Shown: positions 22,044 to 32,200 of the stretch, one piece after another | Layout: each line of letters opens with the position of its first letter | How positions within the stretch are numbered: the first letter of the stretch is position 1 | Assembly: GCA_030141605.1 (NCBI GenBank) | Contig: JAQGDQ010000360.1 | Location: 125,001 to 189,000 of the forward strand | DNA: 64,000 nt | Direction of reading: 5' to 3' | Origin: Tubiluchus corallicola | Taxonomy: Eukaryota > Priapulida > Priapulimorpha > Priapulimorphida > Tubiluchidae | Translations under genes and position numbers: made by a program | Notes under the pieces: model-generated | Told to the model about the DNA's origin: nothing | Database searches by the model: none | What the model saw: only the letters and a program-made list of their open reading frames with translations

Positions 22044-23576
22044 ATGGCCAAAACAACACGTCCAGTGTTGCCAGCTATTGAAACTTATGTGTATTTTATT
22101 GGTTACATTGGAGCTGTTTTATACTCCTGCTACGAATGTTACATGGTAGCATATGAGCACAGAAATGAATTTCTGGAAACCGACTTCAGACCTGGCTGGG
22201 CGATTCTAGGTCATCGTAAGAAAGACATCTCAGATCGTGAATGGAGATTCTGGAGTGAGTGGTTTTGGCCAGTGTTACCATGGTACTGTAGTCACATTGT
22301 TGTTGGTCAAATTGTGAACATTTACCTTTTTGATCAAAGACACTATTTTTATTTAGTTCATTCACTTGCTGCTATGTGTTGGGTGTTTCCTATAATGGGT
22401 GTTTTGAATGTGCTTACTCATTGTTGCATCATGTATTTCGTGTCATTATCCAGAAAGCCAATCCTCTGCTGGGCTTGTAGTTTAACTTTGTTGACAACCA
22501 TAAACGTGCCAAAGTTCTACAAACTGCATGTACTTGTTTCTCATCTCAACCATAGACATCAGCTGCTCTCATTTACCACATCAACGTTTATGTTGAATCT
22601 CAGGTACACGAGTGCAGCTTTAGAGTTTTCGAAGAAGTCGGAGAGATCATCAAAAGTAGAGGATCTGGTTAAATTTTTGGCTTATTGCTTCTACCTGCCT
22701 CTTTATTTCACTGGACCACTTCTTACCTATGAATTATTTGAATCACAGGTGAACAAGTCATATATTTGGACGCCAGGGAGAGTGAAGTACGTGTTTTTGG
22801 AGTTTGTTCGAATCTTTTCTTGGATACTTGTGATAGAGTTTGTCCTTCACTTTTATTATTTTCATGCTTTGTCACAGGAGGTCACTTTAGTGAGAACTAT
22901 GGGACGATGGGCTCTTGTAGGGCTCGGATATACCCAAGGACAATTTTTCCACTTGAAATATATGGCATACTATGGTTTTCCAGCGTCTATTGCTTTAATA
23001 GATGGATTGGAAGCCCCACAACAACCAAAATGTATATCCCGCATACACCTGTATTCTAATATGTGGAAATACTTCGATCGTGGTTTGTACCATTATCTGA
23101 GACGATACATATATGTTCCTACCTGTGGCTCCCCTTGTGATGTTGCGCGGAAGTTTTTTGCATCAGCAGTATGTTTTTTGTACGTATTTTACTGGCACGG
23201 GATGCACAATCATCTGATCATGTGGTGCATCTTGAATTTTATGGGTGTGTCTTTAGAGAATACAGCTGCTACTGTCGTTTCGAAACAGCCCATGGAAAAA
23301 TGGATGGTTCAATACTTGACTCCTGTTCAGTATCGAAGACTGCTGGCAGCTGTATCTGCGTTACTTTTACCGGTGACTATTATGTCGAATTTTTACTTCT
23401 TCATGGGTGTTGCTATTGGAGACGTTTATATGGATAAGATGATACTACATGGTACGCCGCAATCCTATGCTCTTGTGTGGTTTGTAATGTATTGTAGTTG
23501 TCAGGTATCAATGGACATAGAAAGATGGGAAGAGAAGGTTGGCTGGTGGGATCGTGACAAGAAATTTGAGAATTAA
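22044..23576 (+). CDS. HHAT: Hedgehog acyltransferase-type MBOAT protein (intronless)
   Basis: A 510-residue multi-pass membrane protein of the MBOAT family, close in length and block order to animal HHAT (Drosophila rasp). HHAT transfers palmitate from palmitoyl-CoA to the N-terminal cysteine of Hedgehog in the ER lumen. Recognisable blocks are LETDF near the N-terminus, the SDREWRFWSEW region, MWKYFDRGL with Asp345 (the conserved Asp of the family), YWHG with His385 (the conserved MBOAT His), and GVSLEN. About ten hydrophobic segments are spread over the chain. The start is supported by an in-frame TGA at 22032-22034. The whole frame is uninterrupted although HHAT genes usually have many introns, so this may be a retrocopy or an intron-poor lineage gene. 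It converges with the rolling-stone-type gene; the stops are 200 bases apart. Hhat-like (HHATL) is the alternative, but the retained His favours an enzyme. Confidence 0.88.
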   Translation: MAKTTRPVLPAIETYVYFIGYIGAVLYSCYECYMVAYEHRNEFLETDFRPGWAILGHRKKDISDREWRFWSEWFWPVLPWYCSHIVVGQIVNIYLFDQRHYFYLVHSLAAMCWVFPIMGVLNVLTHCCIMYFVSLSRKPILCWACSLTLLTTINVPKFYKLHVLVSHLNHRHQLLSFTTSTFMLNLRYTSAALEFSKKSERSSKVEDLVKFLAYCFYLPLYFTGPLLTYELFESQVNKSYIWTPGRVKYVFLEFVRIFSWILVIEFVLHFYYFHALSQEVTLVRTMGRWALVGLGYTQGQFFHLKYMAYYGFPASIALIDGLEAPQQPKCISRIHLYSNMWKYFDRGLYHYLRRYIYVPTCGSPCDVARKFFASAVCFLYVFYWHGMHNHLIMWCILNFMGVSLENTAATVVSKQPMEKWMVQYLTPVQYRRLLAAVSALLLPVTIMSNFYFFMGVAIGDVYMDKMILHGTPQSYALVWFVMYCSCQVSMDIERWEEKVGWWDRDKKFEN

Positions 23577-23773
23577 GCAGGCAATTTAAAGGAAAAAACA
23601 ACTCACTTAACATTTTAGGTTTATTTTGCTGTTATCACTGAATATACAGAAAAATTGTGTTAAAAAACAAGACGGGTTTACATTTAAAATTTTAACAATA
23701 TTACAGCAGAAAACAATAGATTATTTTTCTCTTATCTAGAGTTATTGTTTTAATTATTTGTAATTTTCGTCTT

Positions 23774-24550
23774 TTAACTAGCGTGGCATTGGCAATGGTA
23801 GTTATTTTTCCCTCCAAACATTTTCTCTATGGCTTTGTCGCGCTGCTGTACTGTCTTCTGCATAATGAAAGACACGGCCAATGGAACAATTAACATGTAT
23901 GAAATGTGGCGAAACGCAGGATTCAAGTCTTTTGTTCCACCGAACATCCAATACACCGTTATTGCAATAATGTACAGTATAATGTACAGGTAAGAATTCC
24001 ACACGTGTCGAAACTTGCAGGGCAGTCCAGCCACTAACAGTTCTACACCAACACCCAGGAAACCAACGCTACTTAGACCGTAATATTCTGAAAAACAAAA
24101 CGACGCTAACATGGCGACGTTTAACAGAATAAATTGAGCTTTGTGATACCATTTGGAGCGCTCGTCTTTGGGGTACCCATAGTACCATTCTAATACGGAT
24201 GTTATTAGTGCCACGCTTATGCAAGAGAGACCATAAGTATACTCGGAAATACTGAACGATACACTCGTGGTGACGTTAAACAGAGCCCATTGGAGTTTGT
24301 GGTAGCCATTAGCTGGTTCATCTTTGGGGTTCTTGTTGCACCATTCTTTTATGGACGTTACTAACGCCACGTACATGTAAACGACCAGTAGAACTTCATG
24401 GTGTCGATCTGGTTCGTAAATAAGCCATAGAGGTGGCCAGCCATGGTCTTTGTCACCGAGCTTTTTAGCAAAAATGTAGATAATCAACCCTGCAAAGCTT
24501 AGAAACCGGACAAGACGAAATGTCACGTACAGGCATGGACGAACTGGCCA
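23774..24550 (-). CDS. Rolling-stone-like multi-pass membrane protein, last exon
   Basis: The minus-strand reading frame is open from a good acceptor (TTTTTTTCAG ending at 24551) to TAA at 23776-23774, about 258 residues. It has six to seven hydrophobic segments. The block LPCKFRHVWNSYLYIILYII followed by YWMFGGTKDLNP fits the signature of the rolling stone family (YW..GGT), whose Drosophila member acts in myoblast fusion. The internal repeat EWCNKNPKDEPANGYHKLQ / EWYYGYPKDERSKWYHKAQ shows a duplicated loop of about 58 residues. A Met codon lies upstream of the acceptor, but the frame probably enters by splicing, and the upstream exon at higher coordinates was not identified. Function in this organism is unknown. 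Confidence 0.6.
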   Translation of the reverse strand, partial: WPVRPCLYVTFRLVRFLSFAGLIIYIFAKKLGDKDHGWPPLWLIYEPDRHHEVLLVVYMYVALVTSIKEWCNKNPKDEPANGYHKLQWALFNVTTSVSFSISEYTYGLSCISVALITSVLEWYYGYPKDERSKWYHKAQFILLNVAMLASFCFSEYYGLSSVGFLGVGVELLVAGLPCKFRHVWNSYLYIILYIIAITVYWMFGGTKDLNPAFRHISYMLIVPLAVSFIMQKTVQQRDKAIEKMFGGKNNYHCQCHAS

Positions 24551-24565
24551 CTGAAAAAAAATCAA

Positions 24566-25526
24566 TAATATAATTCTGTATCATTTTGAATACGTGGATT
24601 GTTTAAGACGTTTTGAAAAACTTAATAATTCATTATAACAAAGTAGATGAACATTTAAGGTTTAAATTTAAGGCAAATAAAATTTATTCTTTTCCAGAAC
24701 TTTTTAAATTAGATTTCTCATTTTTAACATTAATATTAGTGACCTTTTATCTGCTTTAAGTAGTTCATATTTTAAAATAATTATAAATTAAAATTGTGCC
24801 TTACTATAACTTAAGCGTCCGAAAGTTTAATTAATTTAACATATAAACACCCTAAGATTCATCTATGCTTTTATAATTTGTGTATTTTAGTGTTTTTGCT
24901 TAATTCTGTTTCGTTTTTCGTTGTAAAGACGTTCCTTTAAACAGCCTAATTTAGTAGTTTTGCATAATTTTGTTAAACTTATACTTTCTAATTTAAGTTT
25001 CTAATTTTACCAAGTGCTTTACGATTTGTATGACTCAGTGCTTTTGTCTATTTTTTAGTTTTGCTTAATATTAATGTAGTGTGTTCTGTTTTACATTTTA
25101 ACTGCAATTGACATGCCATGGATCATTATAGAAATATTGTGTGTACAATTTAAAGTGCTGCACGTAAAAAATAAAATACTATTCCGTTCTATTATATTTT
25201 GCCCGAAAAGAGAACAGTTTAGTAGAAACATATTAAAGAACGGGTTTTGTTTAAACTGTTCAAGATCGCCAAGATTACTACATCTAGGAAGTTTCCCATT
25301 ACATGTTAATCTAACGTAATGATTGGAAACTGGATGAATTTTATATAAACTCTTCTAATCATCAATCTTTAGAGAGAAAAATTGGAAACGTGAAACTTGA
25401 TAATGATAATTTATTTGTAAACTGCATTAATCGACAATTATTGCCATCAGATGGCGCTATGAAGCAGGCTTACGATAAAAATAACTGCAATAAAATATAA
25501 GCATTCAATAAGAATTCACAAGGTAA
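24566..25526. other. AT-rich region upstream of the rolling-stone-like exon
   Basis: Should contain the upstream intron and perhaps the first exon of the rolling-stone-like gene. I could not identify an exon. Confidence 0.3.
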
Positions 25527-25530
25527 TTAA

Positions 25531-25989
25531 CCCTTTCAGTCCCAAATTATTTTTTTAATAAGAAAAAAAATTTTAGGTTGGTACTTTTGTTCAGTATGTC
25601 CATCTTGTTTACACATAATAATTATTTTTTATACCTGTGCCCGCGTGCTAAATATAGCCTGTATCCCACGGCATACATTGGGATTCAATGGAAGCATCAG
25701 ATTTGCTTCATTTTGCAACTGCTGATAATTTTTTAAAGTATTTAAGACATTTAGTATGCATGTAATGCTGATCTGTGCAAAGTCATCTCTAAAGTACTGT
25801 ACCTTTCGCAGTTTTTTATGCTATGTAGATTTTTTAGTTTGCCATTTTATCACCATTTTTAGTCTAATGTTATTGGCTTAAATTAAAATAACTATTAACA
25901 GATCAAATAACTGTCAGTTTTAAAATTTTATTAATTTTAAAGGCAGAAAATATTCTCGTATCCCATGGGATACAACGGGTATGAAAGGG
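25531..25989. mobile_element. piggyBac-like MITE
   Basis: The element begins CCCTTTCAGTCCC directly after TTAA (25527-25530) and ends GGGTATGAAAGGG followed by TTGA. Inverted termini starting CCCTTT at TTAA sites are typical of piggyBac elements. The right target copy has one change. Internal TATCCCA/TGGGATA motifs occur in both orientations. No transposase. Confidence 0.5.
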
Positions 25990-26824
25990 TTGATGAAACG
26001 ATATAGTAAGAAACAGGTTTTAAGACTCATTTTAAAACGGTTAAAATAAGTAACAGAACGGCATGTTAAACGCAAGTTTGTTCACGTGGAGCTGCACTGG
26101 CAAAAGCACCTTCACCGTACCGAATGCTAATTCCTCTACGATCAGTGACAGCTAGTGTAAAACTGGCCTAGAAGCCCAAGGAACGTCTAGGACAGTGGCG
26201 GGTTGTGTATTGGCATTGTGGAACTGCAGCACTCCCTATTTTCACTCAATATTATCGATAATATCCAATATAATAAGTCTTTTTGCTTTAGTTCTTTCTT
26301 TATACTTGTACGGAACAAGGCTACATGAGGGAGGGTAGTACTGTTTGATTCACAGCCCAGCACAGTGCGCTCGCAGCTCAAGAAAAGTGGTGTTTGGTTA
26401 TTGTGCGCATGCGCCCATGTGCATATGTCTGAAATAAGATGCTGCACTTTAGGTAGAAAAAGTACTGTCACTCACACAGTGTGTGCTGACAGTTGTCACA
26501 TGCTTAAAAACCGTGTACCGGCAGATTCTTGAACTGCGACAATTTAGACTCTTCGTAAGCAAATAATTTTTTGTTTAGGATTTTGTCATGTTTATGTATA
26601 AATTTTCGAATTTTTGTTTGTTTAAAATTACAATTACAAATTACAAGATTAAAATTACATATGTTTGTTTTGTTTTATACAGTATTAAAACAATGGGTAA
26701 AAATTTGCTAAGGCAGCACCCCCACTAATTTTATCTACGAGCCGCCACTGACCTAGGAAGATAAAAATTGACTAATAAAAATCAGCCAGATAAGATAGAC
26801 CCAGGCCGTACAAAGATTTAAAAT

Positions 26825-26965
26825 TATCCAGCAATCATTTAAAACTAATACGTTGTTTGGAAGGCAGCCAGTGCAGCTCCATTAGGATTGGATCTACATG
26901 ATCAAAACATCTGCTTTTAGTAACAACTCTACCAACAGTATCTTGAATACGTTGTTTTCTTACCG
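26825..26965 (-). mobile_element. LINE reverse-transcriptase fragment
   Basis: The minus strand encodes a run matching the thumb-region block of CR1/jockey-type LINEs: FDHVDPILMELHWLPSKQR, preceded by QDTVGRVVTKSR. It stops just after QRISFK. 25990-26820 and 26966-27730 otherwise hold only short uncertain frames. Confidence 0.6.
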
Positions 26966-27734
26966 CACTTTGTCCGAATGCTATCTGACTCGGATAATTT
27001 AAATCGGAGGGGCCACACTTGCACTTCTCACAACATCCGTGATGGTGAGGTCTAGGACCCTTTCTCGCATAACCCATTGCCGAATTTCTACAGAAGACTT
27101 TACAGCAGTGCAACTGTCTCGTTCATTTGTCTTTAGAAGTTCACACATTTGAAGATGAATGTTGGTTAGATCGTGAGGTCTTCTGAAGAATCGTTCAAAA
27201 GTAATTATTGATCGCCATACTGCATTCAAAACGAAATTTCGCTTTTGCTTCTAACAAGTTAGTTTGCACTAACCTGATGTAGTTAGAAAATCCATGACAC
27301 GTGCTGTTTGACATCGGTTTGTAATTTGTGCAGCCAAAAACAGTGCATTTTGGAGGGGAACGAACATTTACTTTTCCCCTTACTGCACGGCCACGAAGCA
27401 AAGACCACAAGGCGTTGTCAACGGAATCACAAATGATGACGTCAGTTGCTTCAGGCGCCAAGGAGATTCATGTTTTGCGTAGAAACAGGTGATGTGGCCA
27501 TTTTTTAAAAGACAAGCAAAAGAAGAACTTATTATTGCAAGAGATGTTAATCGGTTTTGAAAAAAGTGCAAGTACATGGGCACTTTTCAAAACACAGAAG
27601 ATGATATTAAAAGTAGAAAGCAACAAGTAATGCGTTGCTTTTCTTCAACAAGAAAAAGTATTAATTAGCTACACATTGAGTCTTAACACGGGATTTTGTT
27701 TATTTAATGCTTACGTTACCAGCGTATTTATGTA

Positions 27735-28180
27735 AAACAGTGAAACTTGGGGTTTAGCGATTACTCAAGAAAAGCGGATTGACACATTTCATAGAAGTCT
27801 TTTAAAGAAAGTTTTTAAGATAAGATGGCCATACATAATCAAAAATGAAGATTTATACAGTATAGTGGATGAAATTTATTGGAGTTCAAAAGTCAAGATC
27901 CGAAGATTAAGATGCTAGGATAACCTAAGATTAACACGTAAAGCACCAGTAAGAATCGCCTTAAAATCTTGCAAAAATCACCTGACTAACCAAAAACAAC
28001 TTCGATAGCTAAGATAAATAAAGATGTTCAACAACTTCAATCAAATCTATCTTTAGGAGACTAGGAGTAGAAGAACTTACACTGTAGATAGAAGTGGGTG
28101 GAATACTTTAATAAATGTTGATACCTCAATGCCTACAAAAGGTAGAATGAGACCTTGCAGAAGAAAAAGAAGAAGAAGAA
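27735..28180 (+). mobile_element. LINE reverse-transcriptase C-terminal fragment
   Basis: The plus strand carries the typical LINE C-terminal block: RIDTFHRSLLKKVFKIRWP, then KNEDLYSIVDEIYWSSK and KIRRLRC, interrupted by stops and at least one frameshift. It ends in a GAA-rich tail at about 28165-28180. A decayed relative is at 17700-17995. 28181-28554 shows nothing recognised. Confidence 0.65.
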
Positions 28181-28554
28181 TTGAGTAAATTCAAGCAAAC
28201 AAATCCCAATAATATTTTAATTTGATTGCTTTTGTGACAACTATTTTATATAGTATTATACTTTATGCATTTTTAACCTTTTTAACGTTTAGCAGTTTTG
28301 ACGTTCTTTTAACGTGGTGCACTAATGCGATCTTTGACTACATTGACAGCAACAATGACGACAATAATAAACAACAATTATGGTAGTAGCCATTTTTAAC
28401 AGTTTACACAGAACGTGGAGAAAGCGTAACAGCACAACTTGCTTCTTTTACAAAAAAAGTAAAAAGTCAAAATTTAATTTACAAATAATCATAAATTCAC
28501 AAATAACATCACATAATCAAATAACACAAACATGAACGTCTTCGCTTTTTCCTG

Positions 28555-28616
28555 CTAGGAAACATTCGTTTGGAGGTGAAATCCTTCTTTACAAAGTTCT
28601 TCCAGCACTTTACAGC
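28555..28616 (-). pseudogene. Isolated TTLL last exon (relic of copy B or a fourth copy)
   Basis: The minus strand has acceptor TTCTAG and then a 62-base frame ending in TAG (28557-28555), exactly the length and phase of the last exon in copies A and C. It encodes GCKVLEELCKEGFHLQTNVS, against [20 protein letters not shown] in A. Its LCKEGFH is closer to the canonical TTLL end (CYKGFH). Exons 7-13 of the B gene are missing between here and 36816, so it is an orphan exon, now separated from copy B by the BEL element. Confidence 0.7.
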
Positions 28617-28735
28617 CTAGAAACAATAATGCATTAAATCTTGCATTAAATTTTAATCAGTGTTTCCACATAAGTGTTTACTATAAGTCTAAAAAGTGGC
28701 GTAGTTAAAAGGGGAGCAAGGCGGGGCAACCGCCC

Positions 28736-29058
28736 TGTCAAGGATTTTTGTTTGTCAAATTTGTACATGTGGTGACGTGTCTGTGTGAGCTCATGATTTG
28801 ATGCCAACGATGTACGTAAATTTTATTTAGTTATTTATTCTATTTACTGTAAGCTTCTCATTAATTTAATCATATTCGATGTTTTGGTAGAAATGAATCA
28901 GTTTATTCAAGAAATTTATATCTTATTTCAGATAAAATGTAATATTTTGGGATGAAGCAAATGACTACGGGGCATGTGCCATGAAAATGGTACAAACAAT
29001 AAACAGTTATACTGAGCAAATGATGACTTTGTTTGTTTGTCTCCGTAAAGCCCAAACA
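28736..29058 (+). repeat. 5' LTR of the BEL/Pao element (323 bp, internally deleted)
   Basis: Begins TGTCAAGGATTTTTGTTTGT and ends AAAGCCCAAACA. Relative to the 3' LTR it lacks about 83 bases at 28762/28763. The following leader (29059-29206) should contain the primer-binding site, but I could not match it to a particular tRNA. Confidence 0.92.
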
Positions 29059-29206
29059 ATTTTATATCGGCATTCGACAATCCAGAGTGGACATTTTTAT
29101 ACAGTCAACATATGACCCAGATTGTGACCTACTGTTTCGCGTACATAGATTGACTTTTGTAGACAGGAGAAGTTATTTGGTCATGTTTAAAGTTGAACAC
29201 ACCTAA

Positions 29207-32200
29207 ATGATGTCGGACCAAACAACAAGGGAGAAATTAAAAAATACGACCCGTGATCAGCTGCGAGAAATGCTGCGGGCCAAACAACTGTCAGTTTCTG
29301 GTAGTAAAGAAGAGCTAATTCACAGACTCTTAGCAAGTCAGCAGAAACCAGATCATTCATATAATGTGACGTCATGTGAAGCGTCTGGTACGTCGTCGTA
29401 TGCTGACGCAGCTACAGCGACAGCGCAGCATCAAGTTGGTGAGCGCAGCCCTTCCAAAGCATCTTCAGGTGCTAGTTATTCGAAATCTACGAGACGTTCG
29501 AAGAAAAGTGCCAGGGAATTAAAGTTGCATGAGATTAAGATTCAGGAACAGGGGCTGAAATTAAAAGCAATGAAGTTAAAACAGTTAAGACTTGAGAGTG
29601 AAGTTACTTCACATAGCAGTGCAACCAGTCAGAAGTCGCGTACAACCATCACCTCGCCTGAAATCAAGGACGAGACTTTAGCTAGGAAACCCATGTCAAC
29701 CAAGGACAAGGTTACCGATTGGCTTCAAGGAGTGCGTGACGTCACCAAAGCCCAGTCATCAGACACCAAGCCTGCAGTTCTCACCATGGCAACGAACGAC
29801 AGTTATGCTAAGGGAGCTCTTGTCTTGGCACACAGTTTGCGTCGAACTGGTACAATTCGACATCTAGCAATTTTGGTCACCCATACTGTTTCTAGCAGAG
29901 TTATGGCAGAGCTTAGTATTGTTTTTGATTATGTACAAATGATTGATTTATTAAAGAGTAGTGATTTTGATAACTTGCATTTGCTAGGTAGGCCAGAGCT
30001 AAATGTAACATTCTCGAAATTGCACTGCTGGGCTATGACACAGTTTACTAAATGCGTTTACTTAGATGCTGATACTTTAGTATTAGAAAATATTGATGAG
30101 TTATTCAATTATAATGAGCTTGCAGCTGCCCCAGATGTGGGGTGGCCTGATTGTTTCAATTCTGGAATGTTTGTATTTCAGCCAAGTTTGGAAACTTACA
30201 GTAGATTGTTGTCACTGTCACAAACTGAAGCCTGTTCATTCGATGGAGGTGATCAGGGTTTATTAAATTTAACCTTTCCGAACTGGAGTTTACAGTTTGA
30301 CAAGCGCCTACCTTTTGTGTATAATGCTGCCGTCCAAGGTCGTTACGGTTACCTTCCTGCAATGAAGCAGTTCAGTAGCAAGATTAAAGTTGCGCACTTT
30401 TTAGGCCGAAAGAAGCCCTGGGATTATAATGAATATGAAAACGGGGAGATCTCCGTCAATTTCTCGGATGACTATGAAGCAGGTTTTCTTCGTAGATGGT
30501 GGGATATCTATTTGTCTGATGTACAGCCCTTCTTCGAAAATTTTCCCAGTGAAGGTTTAGAACCTAGCGTTAAACAAACTACGCCGTTCTTCCATGCCCC
30601 TCAGGTAGAACAAACTTTAAATATTTCTGCACGTGACTTCGTCCCAGGGAATACGCAACTTCCGCTTCCGGCTACATCGCCTCAGGCTTCTTATGGTAAC
30701 GGGATACAAAATAATTCTAGGAATTTCTCCGGTAGGGCTAGTCAGAATGACATGAACGTTTTTATGGACCTCATGTTAGAAGGCCAAAGACAACACTTAA
30801 ATATGTACAATGCTATGCAGCTTCCACACGTGCAGCTTGAAACGTTTGATGGTGACGTAATGAAGTTCTGGAGCTTTATCAAGCGTTTCGAAGCCAGCGT
30901 GGAGAACTATACCCAAGATGATGCAGCGAGGTACACTAGGTTAGCCCAACTCTGCATTGGTAAAGCTAAAAGAGTTGTTGACAGTTGTAATTACATGGAC
31001 CCCCGTTTTGCATATGGGCATGCTAAACAGCTTTTAACCGAAAGATTCGGCTCGCCATGTGTTGTCACGCAGGCCTGGCTTTCCAGAATTGCTGAATTTG
31101 AGCCCAGAAAAACAAATGAGCCGGGAAAGTTACAGGAATTTTCTGATTTGATTGTGGCTTGTGTGGAAACTTTGAAAATAATGAACAACGTTTGCGAAAT
31201 TAGTACTCAATGCAGTTTGCTACAAATAATTAAAAAACTCCCATTCAAGTTCCAGGATAGGTGGAAGGATGTTGAAGCCAGGCTTCTGAAATATGAGCTC
31301 AGGAATCCGACGATATTTGATGTAGTCGAATTCATTAAGGACGCAGCTGACAAAATGAATCATCCTGTTTTTGGCGACATTAACGTTAGCCTGCCTACCA
31401 GGAGCCCAAAAGGTAAACGCGACACCAAAGCCAGGAATTTCGCCAGCTCAGCGCAGGAAACTGCGTCAATTACGAAATGCAACAGTGAACGACAACCCGG
31501 AAATACAACCGGAAGTGGTAGCAAAATGGCTTCTCAACGCCTAAAGATGCCTTGTTTTCTATGTGACTCTACGGAGCACCGTTCACTCAAGCTATGCAAT
31601 AAATTTAAGTCAATGAATGATACTGATAGATTGAAAATCGCCAGAAGAGAAGGTCTTTGCTTCAATTGTTTGATTAAAGGAAAGCACAGGGCTTCTCGGT
31701 GCTTCAAAGCAGGATGCGACGTAGAAGGTTGCAGTCATAAGCATTCAAATTTACTGCATGCTGCCTTGGAGAAAATGTCACCTTCTAAAAACAATGATGG
31801 AAGCAAGGAGAAAAAAGCGCCAACACATTGCAAACCAGAGGCTTCTAGCAGTTGTGCTAGTATTAAGGAAGGCGGCAAAGCGGCTCTCCCTGTTGTCTCA
31901 GTTTTGGTTGAAGTTGATGGGAAGATGCCCGTGCGTACTTTAGCCCTACTTGACCCTGGTTCGACTAATACTTTTTGTACAAAGGCATTGTTCGACAAAC
32001 TTGGGGCTACTGGACAAGAACGAACGCTCTCTTTAACCACTATAGAAGAGAAATATTCCAAGATAAACACTTTAATCACGAAGATGTCTGTTACTGGGGT
32101 AAACACTGGCAATAAAATAGCTTTGCCTCATGTCTTCGTTAGGCCTGCATTGTTACTGGAAAAGGACTGCTTGGCCTTTAGCAAGGATGTAGAACAATGG

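Noticed and set aside
27195-27461. Possible THAP-type zinc finger on the minus strand (KCTVFGCTN...)
   Set aside because: Only the first cysteine pair is visible; the later C and H and the rest of a transposase are missing.
29059-29206. tRNA primer-binding site of the BEL element
   Set aside because: I could not match the leader to the 3' end of a specific tRNA.
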